In this document: one piece after another, positions 1-9,074 of the stretch
Numbering within the stretch: the first letter of the stretch is position 1
Layout: every line of letters begins with the position of its first letter
From: Pseudomonas subflava
GTDB taxonomy: Bacteria; Pseudomonadota; Gammaproteobacteria; Pseudomonadales; Pseudomonadaceae
Assembly (NCBI RefSeq): GCF_023823685.1
Contig: NZ_JAMXBF010000009.1
Coordinates: forward strand, 1-64,000
Direction: 5' to 3'
Length of the DNA: 64,000 bases
Translations under genes and position numbers: made by a program
Notes under the pieces: generated by a model
Databases searched by the model: none
What the model was told of the DNA's origin: nothing
The model's input: only the letters and a program-made list of their open reading frames with translations

Positions 1-32
1 CGGGCGTATCGAACGCCACCGCCGCGCGACAC

Positions 33-53
33 GTAGGGTGCGCCGTGCGCACC
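33..53 (+). repeat. REP-type palindrome, family A
   Basis: The element begins GTAGGGTGCGCC and ends in the near-complementary GTGCGCACC. It lies just upstream of pqqD, inside what is normally a compact pqq operon. A frame open from the window edge ends at the TAG inside the element (34-36), so it may close the preceding gene, but twelve codons are too few to identify it. Roughly ten copies of this family lie in the window. Confidence 0.8.
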
Positions 54-91
54 AAGACGATCTCTACCGACTGCACCCCGGAGTTCCCGCG

Positions 92-367
92 ATGAGCACG
101 ATCCTGCTCCAGCATCCCGTCATTCGCCGCGGCTTCCGCCTGCAGTTCGAGCCAGCCCAGGGCTGCCACGTGCTGCTCTACCCGGAGGGCATGATCAAGC
201 TCAACGAGAGCGCCGGCGAGATTCTCAAGCTGGTCGACGGCGAGCGCAGCGTGGCGACCATCGTCGCCGAGCTGCAGAGCCGCTTCCCCGAAGCCCAGGG
301 GATCGACGAAGACATCCTGGCGTTCCTCGAGGTTGCCCATGCCCAGTTCTGGATCGAGTTGCGCTAA
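92..367 (+). CDS. pqqD: PqqD, peptide chaperone of PQQ biosynthesis
   Basis: PqqD is the small RiPP-recognition protein that binds the PqqA precursor peptide and presents it to the radical SAM enzyme PqqE during synthesis of pyrroloquinoline quinone. The product from ATG 92 is 91 residues, the usual family length. It shows the typical core, with [20 protein letters not shown] followed by an acidic helix. A longer upstream frame starts at 38 but would translate a REP repeat. ATG 92 has GGAG at 79-82. The 3' end overlaps or abuts pqqE, as in other Pseudomonas pqq operons. Identification is firm from sequence and from its neighbour. Confidence 0.95.
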   Translation: MSTILLQHPVIRRGFRLQFEPAQGCHVLLYPEGMIKLNESAGEILKLVDGERSVATIVAELQSRFPEAQGIDEDILAFLEVAHAQFWIELR

Positions 368-1493
368 GCCCGGCGTGCAGATCGGCCCGCCGTTCTGGCT
401 ACTGGCCGAGCTGACCTACCGCTGCCCGCTGCAGTGCCCGTACTGCTCCAACCCGCTGGACTTTGCCCGCCAGGGCGAGGAGCTGTCCACCGCCGAGTGG
501 ATCGAGGTGTTCCGCCAGGCCCGCGAGCTGGGGGCGGCGCAGCTGGGCTTCTCCGGCGGCGAGCCGCTGGTGCGCCAGGACCTGGTCGAGCTGATCGCCG
601 CAGCCCGTGGCATGGGCTACTACACCAACCTGATCACCTCCGGCATCGGCCTCACCGAGGCCAAGGTGGCGGCCTTCGCCGAGGCCGGCCTGGACCATAT
701 CCAGATCAGCTTCCAGGCCGCCGACGAGGAGCTCAACAACCTGCTCGCCGGCAGCGGCAAGGCCTACGCGCAGAAGGTCGCCATGGCCCGCGCGGTGAAG
801 GCCCATGGCTACCCGATGGTGCTCAACTTCGTCACCCACCGGCACAACATCGACCGCATCGACCGCATCATCGAGCTGTGCCTGGAGCTGGAGGCGGACT
901 TCGTCGAACTCGCCACCTGCCAGTTCTACGGCTGGGCCCAGCTCAACCGCGCCGGCCTGCTGCCGAGCAAGGCGCAGCTGGAGCGTGCCGAGCGCATCAC
1001 CAACGAATACCGGGCCAGGCTCGCGGCGCAGAACCACCCGTGCAAGCTGATCTTCGTCACCCCGGACTACTACGAGGAGCGCCCCAAGGCCTGCATGAAC
1101 GGCTGGGGCAACCTGTTCCTCGACGTCACGCCCGACGGCACTGCGCTGCCATGCCACAGCGCGCGACAGCTGCCGGTGAAGTTTCCCAATGTGCGCGAGC
1201 ACGACATCCGCCACATCTGGTACGACTCCTTCGGCTTCAACCGCTTCCGCGGCGACGACTGGATGCCCGAGCCATGCCGCAGCTGCGACGAGAAGGAACG
1301 CGACTTCGGCGGCTGCCGCTGCCAGGCGTTCATGCTCACCGGCACGGCGGAGAATGCCGACCCGGTGTGCGCCAAGTCGGCCCATCACGACCTGATCCTC
1401 GACGCCCGCCGCGAGGCCGAGCTGGGCGCGGTCGGCCTCGGCGAGCTGACGTTCCGCAATGACAAGGCGTCGAGGTTGATCTGCAAGGCATGA
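339..1493 (+). CDS. pqqE: PqqE, radical SAM Glu-Tyr cross-linking enzyme
   Basis: PqqE uses S-adenosylmethionine and iron-sulfur clusters to form the carbon-carbon bond between glutamate and tyrosine of PqqA, the first step of PQQ synthesis. The radical SAM motif CxxxCxxC is present as C29, C33 and C36 (CPLQCPYC). The C-terminal SPASM-type cysteines are also present (around [24 protein letters not shown] and DPVC). Length is 384 residues from ATG 339, which overlaps pqqD by 29 nt. A GTG at 375, 8 nt after the pqqD stop, and a TTG at 333 are alternative starts. A REP element follows 23 nt after the stop. Confidence 0.95.
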   Translation: MPSSGSSCAKPGVQIGPPFWLLAELTYRCPLQCPYCSNPLDFARQGEELSTAEWIEVFRQARELGAAQLGFSGGEPLVRQDLVELIAAARGMGYYTNLITSGIGLTEAKVAAFAEAGLDHIQISFQAADEELNNLLAGSGKAYAQKVAMARAVKAHGYPMVLNFVTHRHNIDRIDRIIELCLELEADFVELATCQFYGWAQLNRAGLLPSKAQLERAERITNEYRARLAAQNHPCKLIFVTPDYYEERPKACMNGWGNLFLDVTPDGTALPCHSARQLPVKFPNVREHDIRHIWYDSFGFNRFRGDDWMPEPCRSCDEKERDFGGCRCQAFMLTGTAENADPVCAKSAHHDLILDARREAELGAVGLGELTFRNDKASRLICKA

Positions 1494-1516
1494 CGGTTAC
1501 CGGCGCCTCGCCCCGT

Positions 1517-1537
1517 GTAGGGTGCGCCGTGCGCACC
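1517..1537 (+). repeat. REP-type palindrome, family A
   Basis: Same unit as at 33-53, in the same orientation, in the spacer between pqqE and the S9 peptidase gene. It is a single copy, without an inverted partner nearby. Confidence 0.8.
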
Positions 1538-1595
1538 GATGGCCCGTCGTGCCGCGCGACGCCCCGCTTCGCACAGCCCACCCACGGAGCCGCAA

Positions 1596-3395
1596 ATGCC
1601 CAACCCTGACGCCCTCTGGTCAGCCGCCCAGGCCGCGGCGGCCGGCCGCGACTTCGCCGAACTGCACGCGGCCCATGGCGGCGTGCTGTGGGTCGAGTTC
1701 GAGCCGGCCAGCGGGCGCTGCTCGCTGCAGTTCCTGCGCGACGACCAGCGCCGCGAACTGACCCCGCCCGGCTACTCGGTGCGCAGCCGGGTCTATGAAT
1801 ACGGCGGCGGCGCCAGCTGCGCGACCGAGCGCGGTGCGGCCTTCGTCAACGACGCCGACCAGCAAATCCACCTGATCGACGATGTCGCGGCAAGCGCCGC
1901 GCCGCGCCGGCTGACCGAGCGCGCCGACTGCCGCTACGGCGACTTGGTCTACGCGCCGGCCTGGCGGGCGTTGCTGGCGGTGGAGGAGTGCCGCGAGGGC
2001 GAGGCGGTGGTGCATCGGCTGGTGCGCATCGACCTGGCGGGCCGGCGCGAGGTGCTGGTCGAGGGCGCGGACTTCTACGCGGCGCCGGTGGCCAGTGCCG
2101 ATGGCCGGCGCCTGGCCTGGATCGAGTGGTCGCGGCCGCAGCAACCCTGGACCGCCACCCGCCTGTGCCTGCGCGAAGCCGGCGGCAGCAACCGCGTGCT
2201 GGCCGGTGCGGCGGACGACCAGGCGCTGCAACAGCCGCGCTTCGACACGCTTGGCCGGCTCTGGGTGCTGAGCGACCGCGACGGTTGGTGGCAGCCGATC
2301 TGCGTGGATGACGATGACGCACGTGGCGCTCCCCGCGACCACGCGGCGGCGCCCTGGCAGCTGGGCGGCCGTACCTACCTGCCGCTGGACGGCGAGCTGC
2401 TGCTGACCCGCTTCGAGCAGGGCTTCGGCGTGCTGGCCGCGGTGCGTGAGGCTGCCGGCGAGCGGCGGCTGGCCGACGACTTCACCCGTTTCCGCGCCCT
2501 GGCCGCCGACGCCGGGCACTACTACTGCATCGCCGCCGCGCCGGATCGCCTGTCTGCGGTGCTGGCGGTTGGCCGAACCGATGGCGCGGTGCGCGTGCTG
2601 GCCGGCGGCGAACGCCTGCTGAATGAGGCCCATCTGCCGCGCCCGCAGCCGCTGGATTGCCCGGTGGGCGAGGGCGAGCGTTGCCACGGTTTCTTCTACG
2701 CGCCGTATGCGGGCGCCGAACGGCCGCCGCTGGTGGTCTTCCTCCATGGCGGGCCGACCTCGGCCTGCTACCCGGTATTCGACCCGCGCATCCCGTTCTG
2801 GACCCTGCGCGGCTTTGCCGTGCTCGACCTCAACTACCGCGGCAGCTCCGGCTTCGGCCGCGCCTACCGGCAGCGGCTGCAGGGCGAGTGGGGGCGCATC
2901 GAGCTGGATGACATCCGCGCCGCCGTGGCGCACCTGGCGCAGGCCGGGCGTATCGATCCGGCCAGGGTCTTCGTGCGGGGCGCCAGCGCCGGCGGCTACA
3001 GCGCGCTGCTGGCCCTGGCCCAGGGCGGTTATGCCGGCGGCGCGAGCCTTTATGGCGTGAGCGATCCACTGGCGCTGCGCCGGCTCACCCACAAGTTCGA
3101 GGCGGACTATCTGGACTGGCTGCTCGGCGACCCGCAGCAGCATGCCGAGCGCTATCGCCAGCGCACGCCGCTGCAGCAGGCCGGACGCATCCGTGTGCCG
3201 GTGATTTTCTTCCAGGGCGGCCGCGACGCGGTGGTGGTGCCGCAGCAGACCGAGAGCATGGTCGCCGCCCTGCGCGACAACGGCATCGCCGTCGAGTACC
3301 GCCTGTTTCCCGACGAGGGCCACGGCTTCCGCCTCGCCGCCCACCAGGCCGAGGCGCTGGAGGCGGAGCATGCGTTCTACCGCGACCTCTCGTAG
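1596..3395 (+). CDS. pqqH: S9 prolyl oligopeptidase family protein (PqqH-like)
   Basis: The product is a 599-residue two-domain peptidase of family S9: an N-terminal beta-propeller followed by an alpha/beta-hydrolase domain. The catalytic serine lies in GASAGG, the aspartate in QGGRDAVV and the histidine in DEGHGF; HGGP marks the oxyanion region. An equivalent gene sits directly after pqqE in P. aeruginosa, where it is called pqqH; a role in PQQ precursor processing is inferred, not shown. ATG 1596 follows GGAG at 1586-1589; an upstream in-frame start at 1539 is less likely because it would translate into the repeat region. The TAG stop (3393-3395) is part of a REP element, so the C-terminus may have been set by repeat insertion. 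Confidence 0.88.
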   Translation: MPNPDALWSAAQAAAAGRDFAELHAAHGGVLWVEFEPASGRCSLQFLRDDQRRELTPPGYSVRSRVYEYGGGASCATERGAAFVNDADQQIHLIDDVAASAAPRRLTERADCRYGDLVYAPAWRALLAVEECREGEAVVHRLVRIDLAGRREVLVEGADFYAAPVASADGRRLAWIEWSRPQQPWTATRLCLREAGGSNRVLAGAADDQALQQPRFDTLGRLWVLSDRDGWWQPICVDDDDARGAPRDHAAAPWQLGGRTYLPLDGELLLTRFEQGFGVLAAVREAAGERRLADDFTRFRALAADAGHYYCIAAAPDRLSAVLAVGRTDGAVRVLAGGERLLNEAHLPRPQPLDCPVGEGERCHGFFYAPYAGAERPPLVVFLHGGPTSACYPVFDPRIPFWTLRGFAVLDLNYRGSSGFGRAYRQRLQGEWGRIELDDIRAAVAHLAQAGRIDPARVFVRGASAGGYSALLALAQGGYAGGASLYGVSDPLALRRLTHKFEADYLDWLLGDPQQHAERYRQRTPLQQAGRIRVPVIFFQGGRDAVVVPQQTESMVAALRDNGIAVEYRLFPDEGHGFRLAAHQAEALEAEHAFYRDLS

Positions 3396-3446
3396 GGTGC
3401 GCCGCGCGCCGACGGTGCGTTGATCGGTGCGCACGGCGCACCCTAC
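3392..3446 (+). repeat. Inverted pair of family A REP elements
   Basis: One copy starts at 3392 (GTAGGGTGCGCC) and its inverted partner ends at 3446 (GCGCACCCTAC), forming a BIME-like pair. The first copy overlaps the stop codon of the S9 peptidase gene. The whole transcript could fold into a long hairpin at the 3' end of the pqq operon. Confidence 0.8.
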
Positions 3447-3586
3447 GCGGACAGAAGCGCGTCCCCGGGCGAGGAGTACCATGGCGATGCCTGGGCGGTT
3501 CGCGACAATCGCATCCTGGTGTGTGGCGGCCTAGGCCATGGCCATGCCGCCGGCGAGGCCTGCCGCCGGTCCGTCGTGCCAGGCAT

Positions 3587-3646
3587 GTAGGGTGCGCCGC
3601 GCGCACCGGCTTTGCATGTCACTGCGCGCCACCGGTACGCACGGCG
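3587..3646 (+). repeat. Family A REP element with degenerate inverted partner
   Basis: A copy of the GTAGGGTGCGCC unit lies at 3587-3607, followed by a decayed inverted partner at about 3633-3646 (GGTACGCACGGCGG). The rest of the 3396-3721 spacer holds the adjacent pair at 3392-3446 and a short open stretch with no start codon. No gene is called there. The spacer probably also carries the ercA promoter. Confidence 0.65.
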
Positions 3647-3721
3647 GAAGGTCCGATTGCAAAGCCCGGCGATTGCAGTAGGCTGCGGGAAGATCACTAA
3701 AACAAGAAAAAAGGCTGTGGT

Positions 3722-4885
3722 ATGAGCCAGGTGTTGAGCCCGCTGCGCAAGTTCGTTTCTCCCGAAATCATCTTCGGTGCCGGTTGCCGGCACAACGTCG
3801 GCAACGTCGCCGCCAACTTCGGCGCCAGCAAGGTGTTGCTGGTGTCCGACCCGGGTGTGCAGGCCGCCGGCTGGGTCGCCGATGTGGAGGCCAGCCTGCA
3901 GGCCCAGGGCCTGGCCTGGAGCCTGTACACCGAGGTATCGCCGAACCCGCGCATGGAGGAGGTGATGACCGGCGCCGAGCGCTACCGCAGCGAGGGCTGC
4001 AACGTCATCGTCGCGGTCGGCGGCGGCAGCCCGATGGACTGTGCCAAGGCCATCGGCATCGTTGCCGCCCATGGTCGCCACATCCTCGAGTTCGAGGGCG
4101 TCGACACGGTGCGGGTGCCGAGCCCGCCGCTGATCCTGATTCCGACCACCGCCGGCACCTCCGCCGATGTTTCGCAGTTCGTGATCATCTCCAACCAGAC
4201 CGAGCGGATGAAGTTCTCCATCGTCAGCAAGGCCGTGGTGCCGGACGTGTCGCTGATCGACCCGGAAACCACCCTGAGCATGGACCCGTTCCTCTCCGCC
4301 TGTACCGGCATCGACGCGCTGGTGCATGCCATCGAGGCGTTCGTTTCCACCGGCCACGGGCCGCTGACCGACAGTCATGCGTTGGAAGCCATGCGGCTGA
4401 TTGGCGGCAACCTGGTGGAGATGATCGCCAATCCCGCGGACATCGCCCTGCGCGAGAAGATCATGCTCGGCAGCATGCAGGCCGGCCTGGCGTTCTCCAA
4501 CGCCATCCTCGGCGCGGTGCACGCGATGAGCCACAGCCTCGGCGGCTTCCTCGACCTGCCCCACGGGCTGTGCAACGCGGCGCTGGTGGAGCACGTGGTG
4601 GCCTTCAACTACGACGCCGCGCCGGAGCGCTTCCGGGTGATCGCCGAGACCCTCGGCCTGGACTGCCGAGGCCTGACCCACCCGCAGGTCCGTGCGCGCC
4701 TGGTGGAGCATCTGATCGCCTTCAAGAGCGCGGTCGGTTTCCACGAGACCCTGGCGCGTCACGGCGTCGGCAGCAGCGACATTCCGTTTCTCTCGCGCCA
4801 TGCCATGCACGACCCGTGCATCCTCACCAACCCGCGCCAGTCCAGCCAGCGCGACGTCGAGGTGGTGTATGGCGAGGCCCTCTGA
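3722..4885 (+). CDS. ercA: Iron-containing alcohol dehydrogenase ErcA
   Basis: This is a 387-residue group III (iron-dependent) alcohol dehydrogenase. The NAD(P)-binding loop GGGSPMDCAK and the metal-binding histidines in DALVHAIEAF and HAMSHSLGGFLDLPHG are intact. In P. aeruginosa the orthologue ErcA belongs to the regulatory network for PQQ-dependent ethanol oxidation. There it is thought to act in signalling rather than bulk alcohol metabolism; the same role here is inferred from the neighbouring pqq genes and kinase. The last 17 nt overlap the kinase gene, which implies translational coupling. Confidence 0.9.
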   Translation: MSQVLSPLRKFVSPEIIFGAGCRHNVGNVAANFGASKVLLVSDPGVQAAGWVADVEASLQAQGLAWSLYTEVSPNPRMEEVMTGAERYRSEGCNVIVAVGGGSPMDCAKAIGIVAAHGRHILEFEGVDTVRVPSPPLILIPTTAGTSADVSQFVIISNQTERMKFSIVSKAVVPDVSLIDPETTLSMDPFLSACTGIDALVHAIEAFVSTGHGPLTDSHALEAMRLIGGNLVEMIANPADIALREKIMLGSMQAGLAFSNAILGAVHAMSHSLGGFLDLPHGLCNAALVEHVVAFNYDAAPERFRVIAETLGLDCRGLTHPQVRARLVEHLIAFKSAVGFHETLARHGVGSSDIPFLSRHAMHDPCILTNPRQSSQRDVEVVYGEAL

Positions 4886-6515
4886 AGACCCCCAGCAGGC
4901 CCTCGCCGGCCTGCTCGGGCTGGGCAGCCAGTCGCAGCGCAAGAGCCACTACCCGGAACTGCAGGCGCGCCTGGAGGAGCTGGAGGCCGAGCGCAACCGC
5001 TACAAGTGGCTGTTCGAGAACGCCGTGCATGGCATCTTCCAGGCCAGCCTGACCCAGGGGCTGCTGGCCGCCAACCCGGCGCTGGCGCGCATGCTCGGCT
5101 ACGCCGCACCGCAGGAAGTGCTGTGGTCGCTGTCGGACCTGGCCCGCGAGCTGTTCGTCGGCGGTGGCGACGAGCTGCTGACCATCCGCGAGGCGCTGCA
5201 GGCGCGCGGCGGCCTGTACGGCTACGAGACGCAGCTGCGCCGTCGCGATGGCCGCCACATCACGGTGGTCATGAACCTGTTGCTCAAGCCCGACGAACCC
5301 GGGTTGTTCGAGGGCTTCGTCGCCGATATCACCGAACGCAAGCTGGCGCAGCTGCGCCTGCAGCAGCTCAACGACGAGCTGGAGCAGCGCGTCGCCGCGC
5401 GTACCGAGGAGCTGCGCGAGGCACGCGACGCCGCGCAGGAGGCCAACCGCTCCAAGGACCGTTTCCTCGCCGCCGCCAGCCACGACCTGCTGCAGCCGCT
5501 GAACGCCGCGCGGCTGCTGATCGCCACCCTGGGCGAGCGCAGCCTGCCGAGCGCCGAGGCGCAACTAGTGGAGCGCACCCAGCAGGCGCTCGACGGCGCC
5601 GAGGAGCTGCTCGCCGACCTGCTCGATGTGTCCCGCCTGGAGCAGAGGGCGGTGCAGGCCGACCCGGCGGATCACCGCCTGGCCGAGCTGTTCGCGCCGC
5701 TCGCCTCGGAGTTCCAGCCGGTGGCCGAGGCCGCCGGCCTGCGTCTGCGTGTGCGCCTGCCGGAGCTGGCGGTGCGCACCGACCTGCGCCTGGCCAGCCG
5801 CATCCTGCGCAACCTGCTGAGCAACGCCTGCCGCTACACCTGGAAGGGCGGCGTGCTGCTGGCCGCGCGGCGGCGTGGCGGCCATGTGCGCATCGAGGTA
5901 TGGGACAGCGGCCGTGGCATTCCGCAGGACCAGCTGCAGGTCATCTTTCAGGAGTTCAAGCAGCTGGAGTCGGGGCGCGGCGTGGGCCTCGGGCTGGCGA
6001 TCGTCGAGCGCATCGCGTGCATCCTCGGCTGCCGGGTGCAGGTGCGCTCACGCCTCGGACGGGGCTCCTGCTTCGCCTTCGAGCTGCCGCTGACGCAGAT
6101 GCCGGAGCGGCCGGCCGTCGCGCTGCCGCAGGTGCAGCTGGGCGATCCTCTGCCGGGCCGGCGCCTGCTGGTGATCGACAACGAGCAGAGCATCCTCGAC
6201 AGCATGGACGCGCTGCTCAGCCAGTGGGGTTGCGATGTGCTGGTCGCGCGCGGCCTCGACGAGGCGCTGGCGGCGCTGCAGGGCCGTGCGCCGGACGCGC
6301 TGCTGATCGACTATCACCTGGACGACGGTGTGGTCGGCTGCGACGTGGTCGAGGCGCTGCGCCGGCGCTTCGACCCGCAGCTGCCGGTGGTGATGATCAC
6401 CGCCGACCGCAGCGAGCGTTGCCAGAGCGCGGCCCAGCGCAAGGCCATTCCGCTGCTGAACAAACCGCTCAAGCCCGGCAAGTTGCGCGCGGTGCTGAGC
6501 CAGCTGCTCGGTTGA
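4869..6515 (+). CDS. ercS': PAS hybrid sensor histidine kinase/response regulator (ErcS'-like)
   Basis: The 548-residue product has no clear membrane segment, so it is probably cytosolic. Domains in order: PAS (about 45-155), coiled-coil linker, HisKA with the phospho-accepting His205 in AAASHDLLQPL, HATPase with GVGLGLAIVERIA, and a C-terminal receiver with the aspartate in LLIDYHL near residue 480. The gene overlaps ercA and occupies the place of ercS' in P. aeruginosa, where it contributes to control of the exaAB/pqq ethanol-oxidation genes. The start is ATG 4869 inside the ercA 3' end, because the next upstream in-frame start would lengthen the overlap without adding a domain. Confidence 0.85.
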   Translation: MARPSEDPQQALAGLLGLGSQSQRKSHYPELQARLEELEAERNRYKWLFENAVHGIFQASLTQGLLAANPALARMLGYAAPQEVLWSLSDLARELFVGGGDELLTIREALQARGGLYGYETQLRRRDGRHITVVMNLLLKPDEPGLFEGFVADITERKLAQLRLQQLNDELEQRVAARTEELREARDAAQEANRSKDRFLAAASHDLLQPLNAARLLIATLGERSLPSAEAQLVERTQQALDGAEELLADLLDVSRLEQRAVQADPADHRLAELFAPLASEFQPVAEAAGLRLRVRLPELAVRTDLRLASRILRNLLSNACRYTWKGGVLLAARRRGGHVRIEVWDSGRGIPQDQLQVIFQEFKQLESGRGVGLGLAIVERIACILGCRVQVRSRLGRGSCFAFELPLTQMPERPAVALPQVQLGDPLPGRRLLVIDNEQSILDSMDALLSQWGCDVLVARGLDEALAALQGRAPDALLIDYHLDDGVVGCDVVEALRRRFDPQLPVVMITADRSERCQSAAQRKAIPLLNKPLKPGKLRAVLSQLLG

Positions 6516-6517
6516 GC

Positions 6518-6844
6518 CTAGCGGCTGCCGAGGAGCGAGCGGTCGAAGCCGTGGACCATGGTGTCGGCGCCCAGCGGCGGCTCTACCACCGGATCCTGCG
6601 GGCCGAGTCGGGCGACCGATTCGCGCAGCCGCATCAGCTCGGCCCTGAGGAAGTGCAGTTCCTGCTCCGGATCGTTCAGGTAGCCCTTCACCGCGCAGTG
6701 GCCGGTGAGGCCGCGCAGCAGGCCCATGCCGCCGAGGGCGGCCAGGCCGAAGCCGGCGCCGTCGCCGCGATGCAGGCCGTAGGCCAGGCTGGCCAGACCC
6801 AGGCCGATGGAGAGGGCGCGTTCGTAACCTTGGACGTTGTGCAT
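6518..6844 (-). CDS. DUF2892 (YgaP-like) inner-membrane protein
   Basis: A 108-residue protein with the DUF2892 signature: an N-terminal amphipathic stretch (NVQGYERALSIGLGLASLAYG) and a second hydrophobic helix rich in glycine, followed by a cytosolic tail. Such proteins are predicted small inner-membrane proteins of unknown function. The start at 6844 is preceded by a good AGGAG ribosome site; a longer frame upstream is not needed. The gene is convergent with the kinase gene, with only 2 nt between stop codons, so it is not part of the pqq/erc regulon on that strand. Confidence 0.75.
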   Translation of the reverse strand: MHNVQGYERALSIGLGLASLAYGLHRGDGAGFGLAALGGMGLLRGLTGHCAVKGYLNDPEQELHFLRAELMRLRESVARLGPQDPVVEPPLGADTMVHGFDRSLLGSR

Positions 6845-6968
6845 GGTGATTCTCCTGGTGGGATGGAGTTGCGACCGGCCGGCCGGCGGGGCGTTCCGCG
6901 TCACGGATGAGTGGCCGACGGCGCCACGCCCGGTGACAATGCGGCCTCACTCAGCCCGTGAGCGCGCC

Positions 6969-7724
6969 ATGAATCCCGCCGTCGTCGAAGCCCTGCGCAA
7001 CTGCCGTCACCTGCTGGTATTCACCGGCGCCGGCGTCTCCGCCGAGAGCGGTGTTCCCACCTTCCGCGATGCGCTGACCGGCCTGTGGGCCCGGTTCGAC
7101 CCGGCGCGGCTGGCCACGCCCGAGGCGTTTTCAGCCGACCCCGAGCTGGTCTGGGGTTGGTACGAGTGGCGCCGCCAGCGGGTGCTGCGCGCCATGCCCA
7201 ATCTGGCGCACCGAACCATCGCCGAGCTGGCGAGACGGGTGCCGCGGCTGACCCTGGTGACGCAGAACGTCGACGATCTGCACGAGCGCGCCGGCAGCCA
7301 GGACGTGATTCACCTGCACGGCAGCCTGCAGGCGTCGCGCTGCTTCGAGTGCGGACGGGCGCATGAGGGGCTGAGCGATGAGCTGGATGAGCCGCAGGAA
7401 GGCAGGCGCCTGGCGCCGCCGCGCTGCGTGCACTGCGGCGCAGCGGTGCGCCCGGGCGTGGTGTGGTTCGGCGAGTCGCTGCCGCAGGCCGCGCTGCAAC
7501 GGGCCTTCGACGCGGCGGGGGAGTGCGACCTGTTGCTGTCGGTCGGCACCTCCGGGCTGGTCTACCCGGCGGCGCAGGTACCGCAGATCGCCGCGCGTAG
7601 CGGCGCCTGCGTGGTGCATGTCAATCCGCAGCCGGAGGCGGTCGGCGGAGCCCGCGAATACAGCCTGGCGGGCGCCGCAGGGACGCTGCTGCCGCAGTTG
7701 CTGCGGGCGGCCTTCGGCGACTGA
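6969..7724 (+). CDS. Sir2-family NAD-dependent protein deacylase
   Basis: The 251-residue sirtuin removes acyl groups from lysine with consumption of NAD. Visible motifs are GAGVSAESGVPTFRD (NAD binding), QNVDDLHERAG, the catalytic histidine in HLHGS and two zinc-binding cysteine pairs (CFEC and CVHC). A Tyr-x-x-Arg (YEWR) in the acyl pocket is the signature of class III sirtuins such as SIRT5 and CobB, which also remove succinyl and malonyl groups. ATG 6969 is chosen because the conserved fold starts directly after it. It runs convergent to the downstream lipoprotein gene, sharing no spacer. Confidence 0.9.
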   Translation: MNPAVVEALRNCRHLLVFTGAGVSAESGVPTFRDALTGLWARFDPARLATPEAFSADPELVWGWYEWRRQRVLRAMPNLAHRTIAELARRVPRLTLVTQNVDDLHERAGSQDVIHLHGSLQASRCFECGRAHEGLSDELDEPQEGRRLAPPRCVHCGAAVRPGVVWFGESLPQAALQRAFDAAGECDLLLSVGTSGLVYPAAQVPQIAARSGACVVHVNPQPEAVGGAREYSLAGAAGTLLPQLLRAAFGD

Positions 7725-8027
7725 TCAGGTCTCGATCATGTCTTCTTCGGACGGTTTCTCGGTGTCCTGCTGCGGCTGCTCCTGCTCGGACTCCGGCTGT
7801 GCCTGCAGCCACTGACGGCTTTCTTCCTGGGCCTGGTCGACCTTGTCGTTGAGCTGGTCGACCTGTTTGTCGAACTCTTTCATGGTCTCGCCCAGGCTCT
7901 CGCGGGCCGTTTCCACGGCGGCTTCCTCGACCTTCTCGGCGAAGTTCGACGCGGCCTGCTCGGCGCTGTCGCAGCCGGCCAGGGCCAACAGGCCCAGGCC
8001 GAGCAGCAGCGGTTTGAAATGGGTCAT
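7725..8027 (-). CDS. Small lipoprotein, acidic and coiled-coil
   Basis: A 100-residue protein beginning with a lipoprotein signal peptide ending LLALAGC, so it is predicted to be acylated on the cysteine. The mature part is strongly charged, heptad-like and Glu/Gln-rich (QVDQLNDKVDQAQEESRQWL), consistent with a coiled coil. No enzymatic motif is visible. It lies directly downstream of the TerC gene on the same strand (18 nt gap) and is probably cotranscribed with it. Function unknown; a small envelope-stress or spacer lipoprotein is a guess. Confidence 0.75.
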   Translation of the reverse strand: MTHFKPLLLGLGLLALAGCDSAEQAASNFAEKVEEAAVETARESLGETMKEFDKQVDQLNDKVDQAQEESRQWLQAQPESEQEQPQQDTEKPSEEDMIET

Positions 8028-8045
8028 GGTGAAACTCCTCTGCAA

Positions 8046-9038
8046 TCAGGATTCGAGCGTGTGGGCGGGTTGGTTGCGGGTCTTCCACAGCGACAGCAGC
8101 ACGCCACCGGCCAGCAGGCCCAGGGTGACGCTGAGCGAGATGGCCGCCGGCACCTTGCCAATGATGCCGTGCAGGAAGATCTTGCCGCCGATGAACACCA
8201 GCACCAGGGCCAGAGCGTACTTCAGGTAGGCGAAGCGGTGGATCATCGCGGCCAGGGCGAAGTACAGGGCGCGAAGGCCGAGGATGGCGAAGATGTTCGA
8301 GGTGTAGACGATGAACGGGTCCTGGGTGATGGCGAAGATCGCCGGCACGCTGTCCACGGCGAACACCAAGTCGGCGCACTCGATCAGGATCAGCGCCAGG
8401 AACAGCGGGGTGATCCACAGCTTGAGCCTGCCGCTGGCGTCTGCCTGGCGTACGAAGAAGCGCTGTTCGTGCAGGCGGTCGGTCACCGGCAGGTGGTTGC
8501 GCAGCCAGGTGACGAAGCGGTTGTTGGCCAGGTCCGGCTCGTCGTCGACCCTGGAGAACAGCATCTTCACGCCGGTCAGCACCAGGAAGGCGCCGAACAC
8601 GTAAAGGATCCAGTCGAACTCGCTGATCAGTGCGGCGCCCAGGCCGATCATGATGGCGCGCAGCACGATCACGCCCATGATTCCCCAGAACAGCACCTTG
8701 TGCTGGTACTGACGCGGGATGGCCAGGAAGCTGAAGATCAGCGCCATGACGAACACGTTGTCCATAGACAGCGACTTCTCGATGAGGAAGCCGGTCAGGT
8801 AGTCCATGCTGGCGTCGCCGCCTTTCTGGAAGAACACCCAAACGGCGAACAACAGGCCCATGGAGATGTAGCCGGCCGACAGCAGCAGGCTCTCCTTGAC
8901 GCCGATTTCGCGGTTGTCGCGGTGCAGGATGCCGAGGTCGAAGGCCAGCAGAGCGGCTACCAGGGCGAAGAAGGTCAGCCACAGCCAGGTGGCGGTGCCG
9001 AGCAGGTCGGCGAAGAGGAACGATTCCAGGGCAGTCAT
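8046..9038 (-). CDS. TerC/Alx-family integral membrane protein
   Basis: The 330-residue protein has about nine hydrophobic segments and the TerC family hallmarks, including SLSMDNVFVMALIF and a second acidic transmembrane motif (LIECADLVFAVDSVPAIF). The family includes Alx and MeeF-type manganese exporters that protect cytosolic and secreted metalloenzymes; metal export is therefore the likely role. The ATG at 9038 has an AAGGAGGGG ribosome site. A short perfect-looking hairpin sits immediately ahead of that site (9052-9074) and may affect translation. A small lipoprotein gene follows on the same strand. Confidence 0.88.
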   Translation of the reverse strand: MTALESFLFADLLGTATWLWLTFFALVAALLAFDLGILHRDNREIGVKESLLLSAGYISMGLLFAVWVFFQKGGDASMDYLTGFLIEKSLSMDNVFVMALIFSFLAIPRQYQHKVLFWGIMGVIVLRAIMIGLGAALISEFDWILYVFGAFLVLTGVKMLFSRVDDEPDLANNRFVTWLRNHLPVTDRLHEQRFFVRQADASGRLKLWITPLFLALILIECADLVFAVDSVPAIFAITQDPFIVYTSNIFAILGLRALYFALAAMIHRFAYLKYALALVLVFIGGKIFLHGIIGKVPAAISLSVTLGLLAGGVLLSLWKTRNQPAHTLES

Positions 9039-9051
9039 GAGCCCCTCCTTA

Positions 9052-9074
9052 GTCGTAGTTGTACCAACTATGAC
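9052..9074 (-). promoter_or_regulatory. Hairpin/palindrome in the terC 5' leader
   Basis: On the minus strand, GTCATAGTTG and CAACTACGAC flank a 3-nt loop, giving a 10-bp stem with one G-U pair that ends a few bases before the ribosome site. It could be an RNA hairpin limiting initiation or a repressor site. It does not match the manganese riboswitch family well enough to be called one. Confidence 0.45.

Noticed and set aside
1..36. Carboxy-terminal end of pqqC
   Set aside because: One open frame runs from the edge to the REP stop, but twelve codons are not enough to identify a gene.
3447..3592. A 46-codon coding-like stretch between two REP sites (reading PYADRSASPGEEYHGDAW...)
   Set aside because: No start codon or ribosome site in the frame and no recognised family; it ends at a TAG made by a REP. 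It may be a gene remnant but cannot be supported as a CDS.
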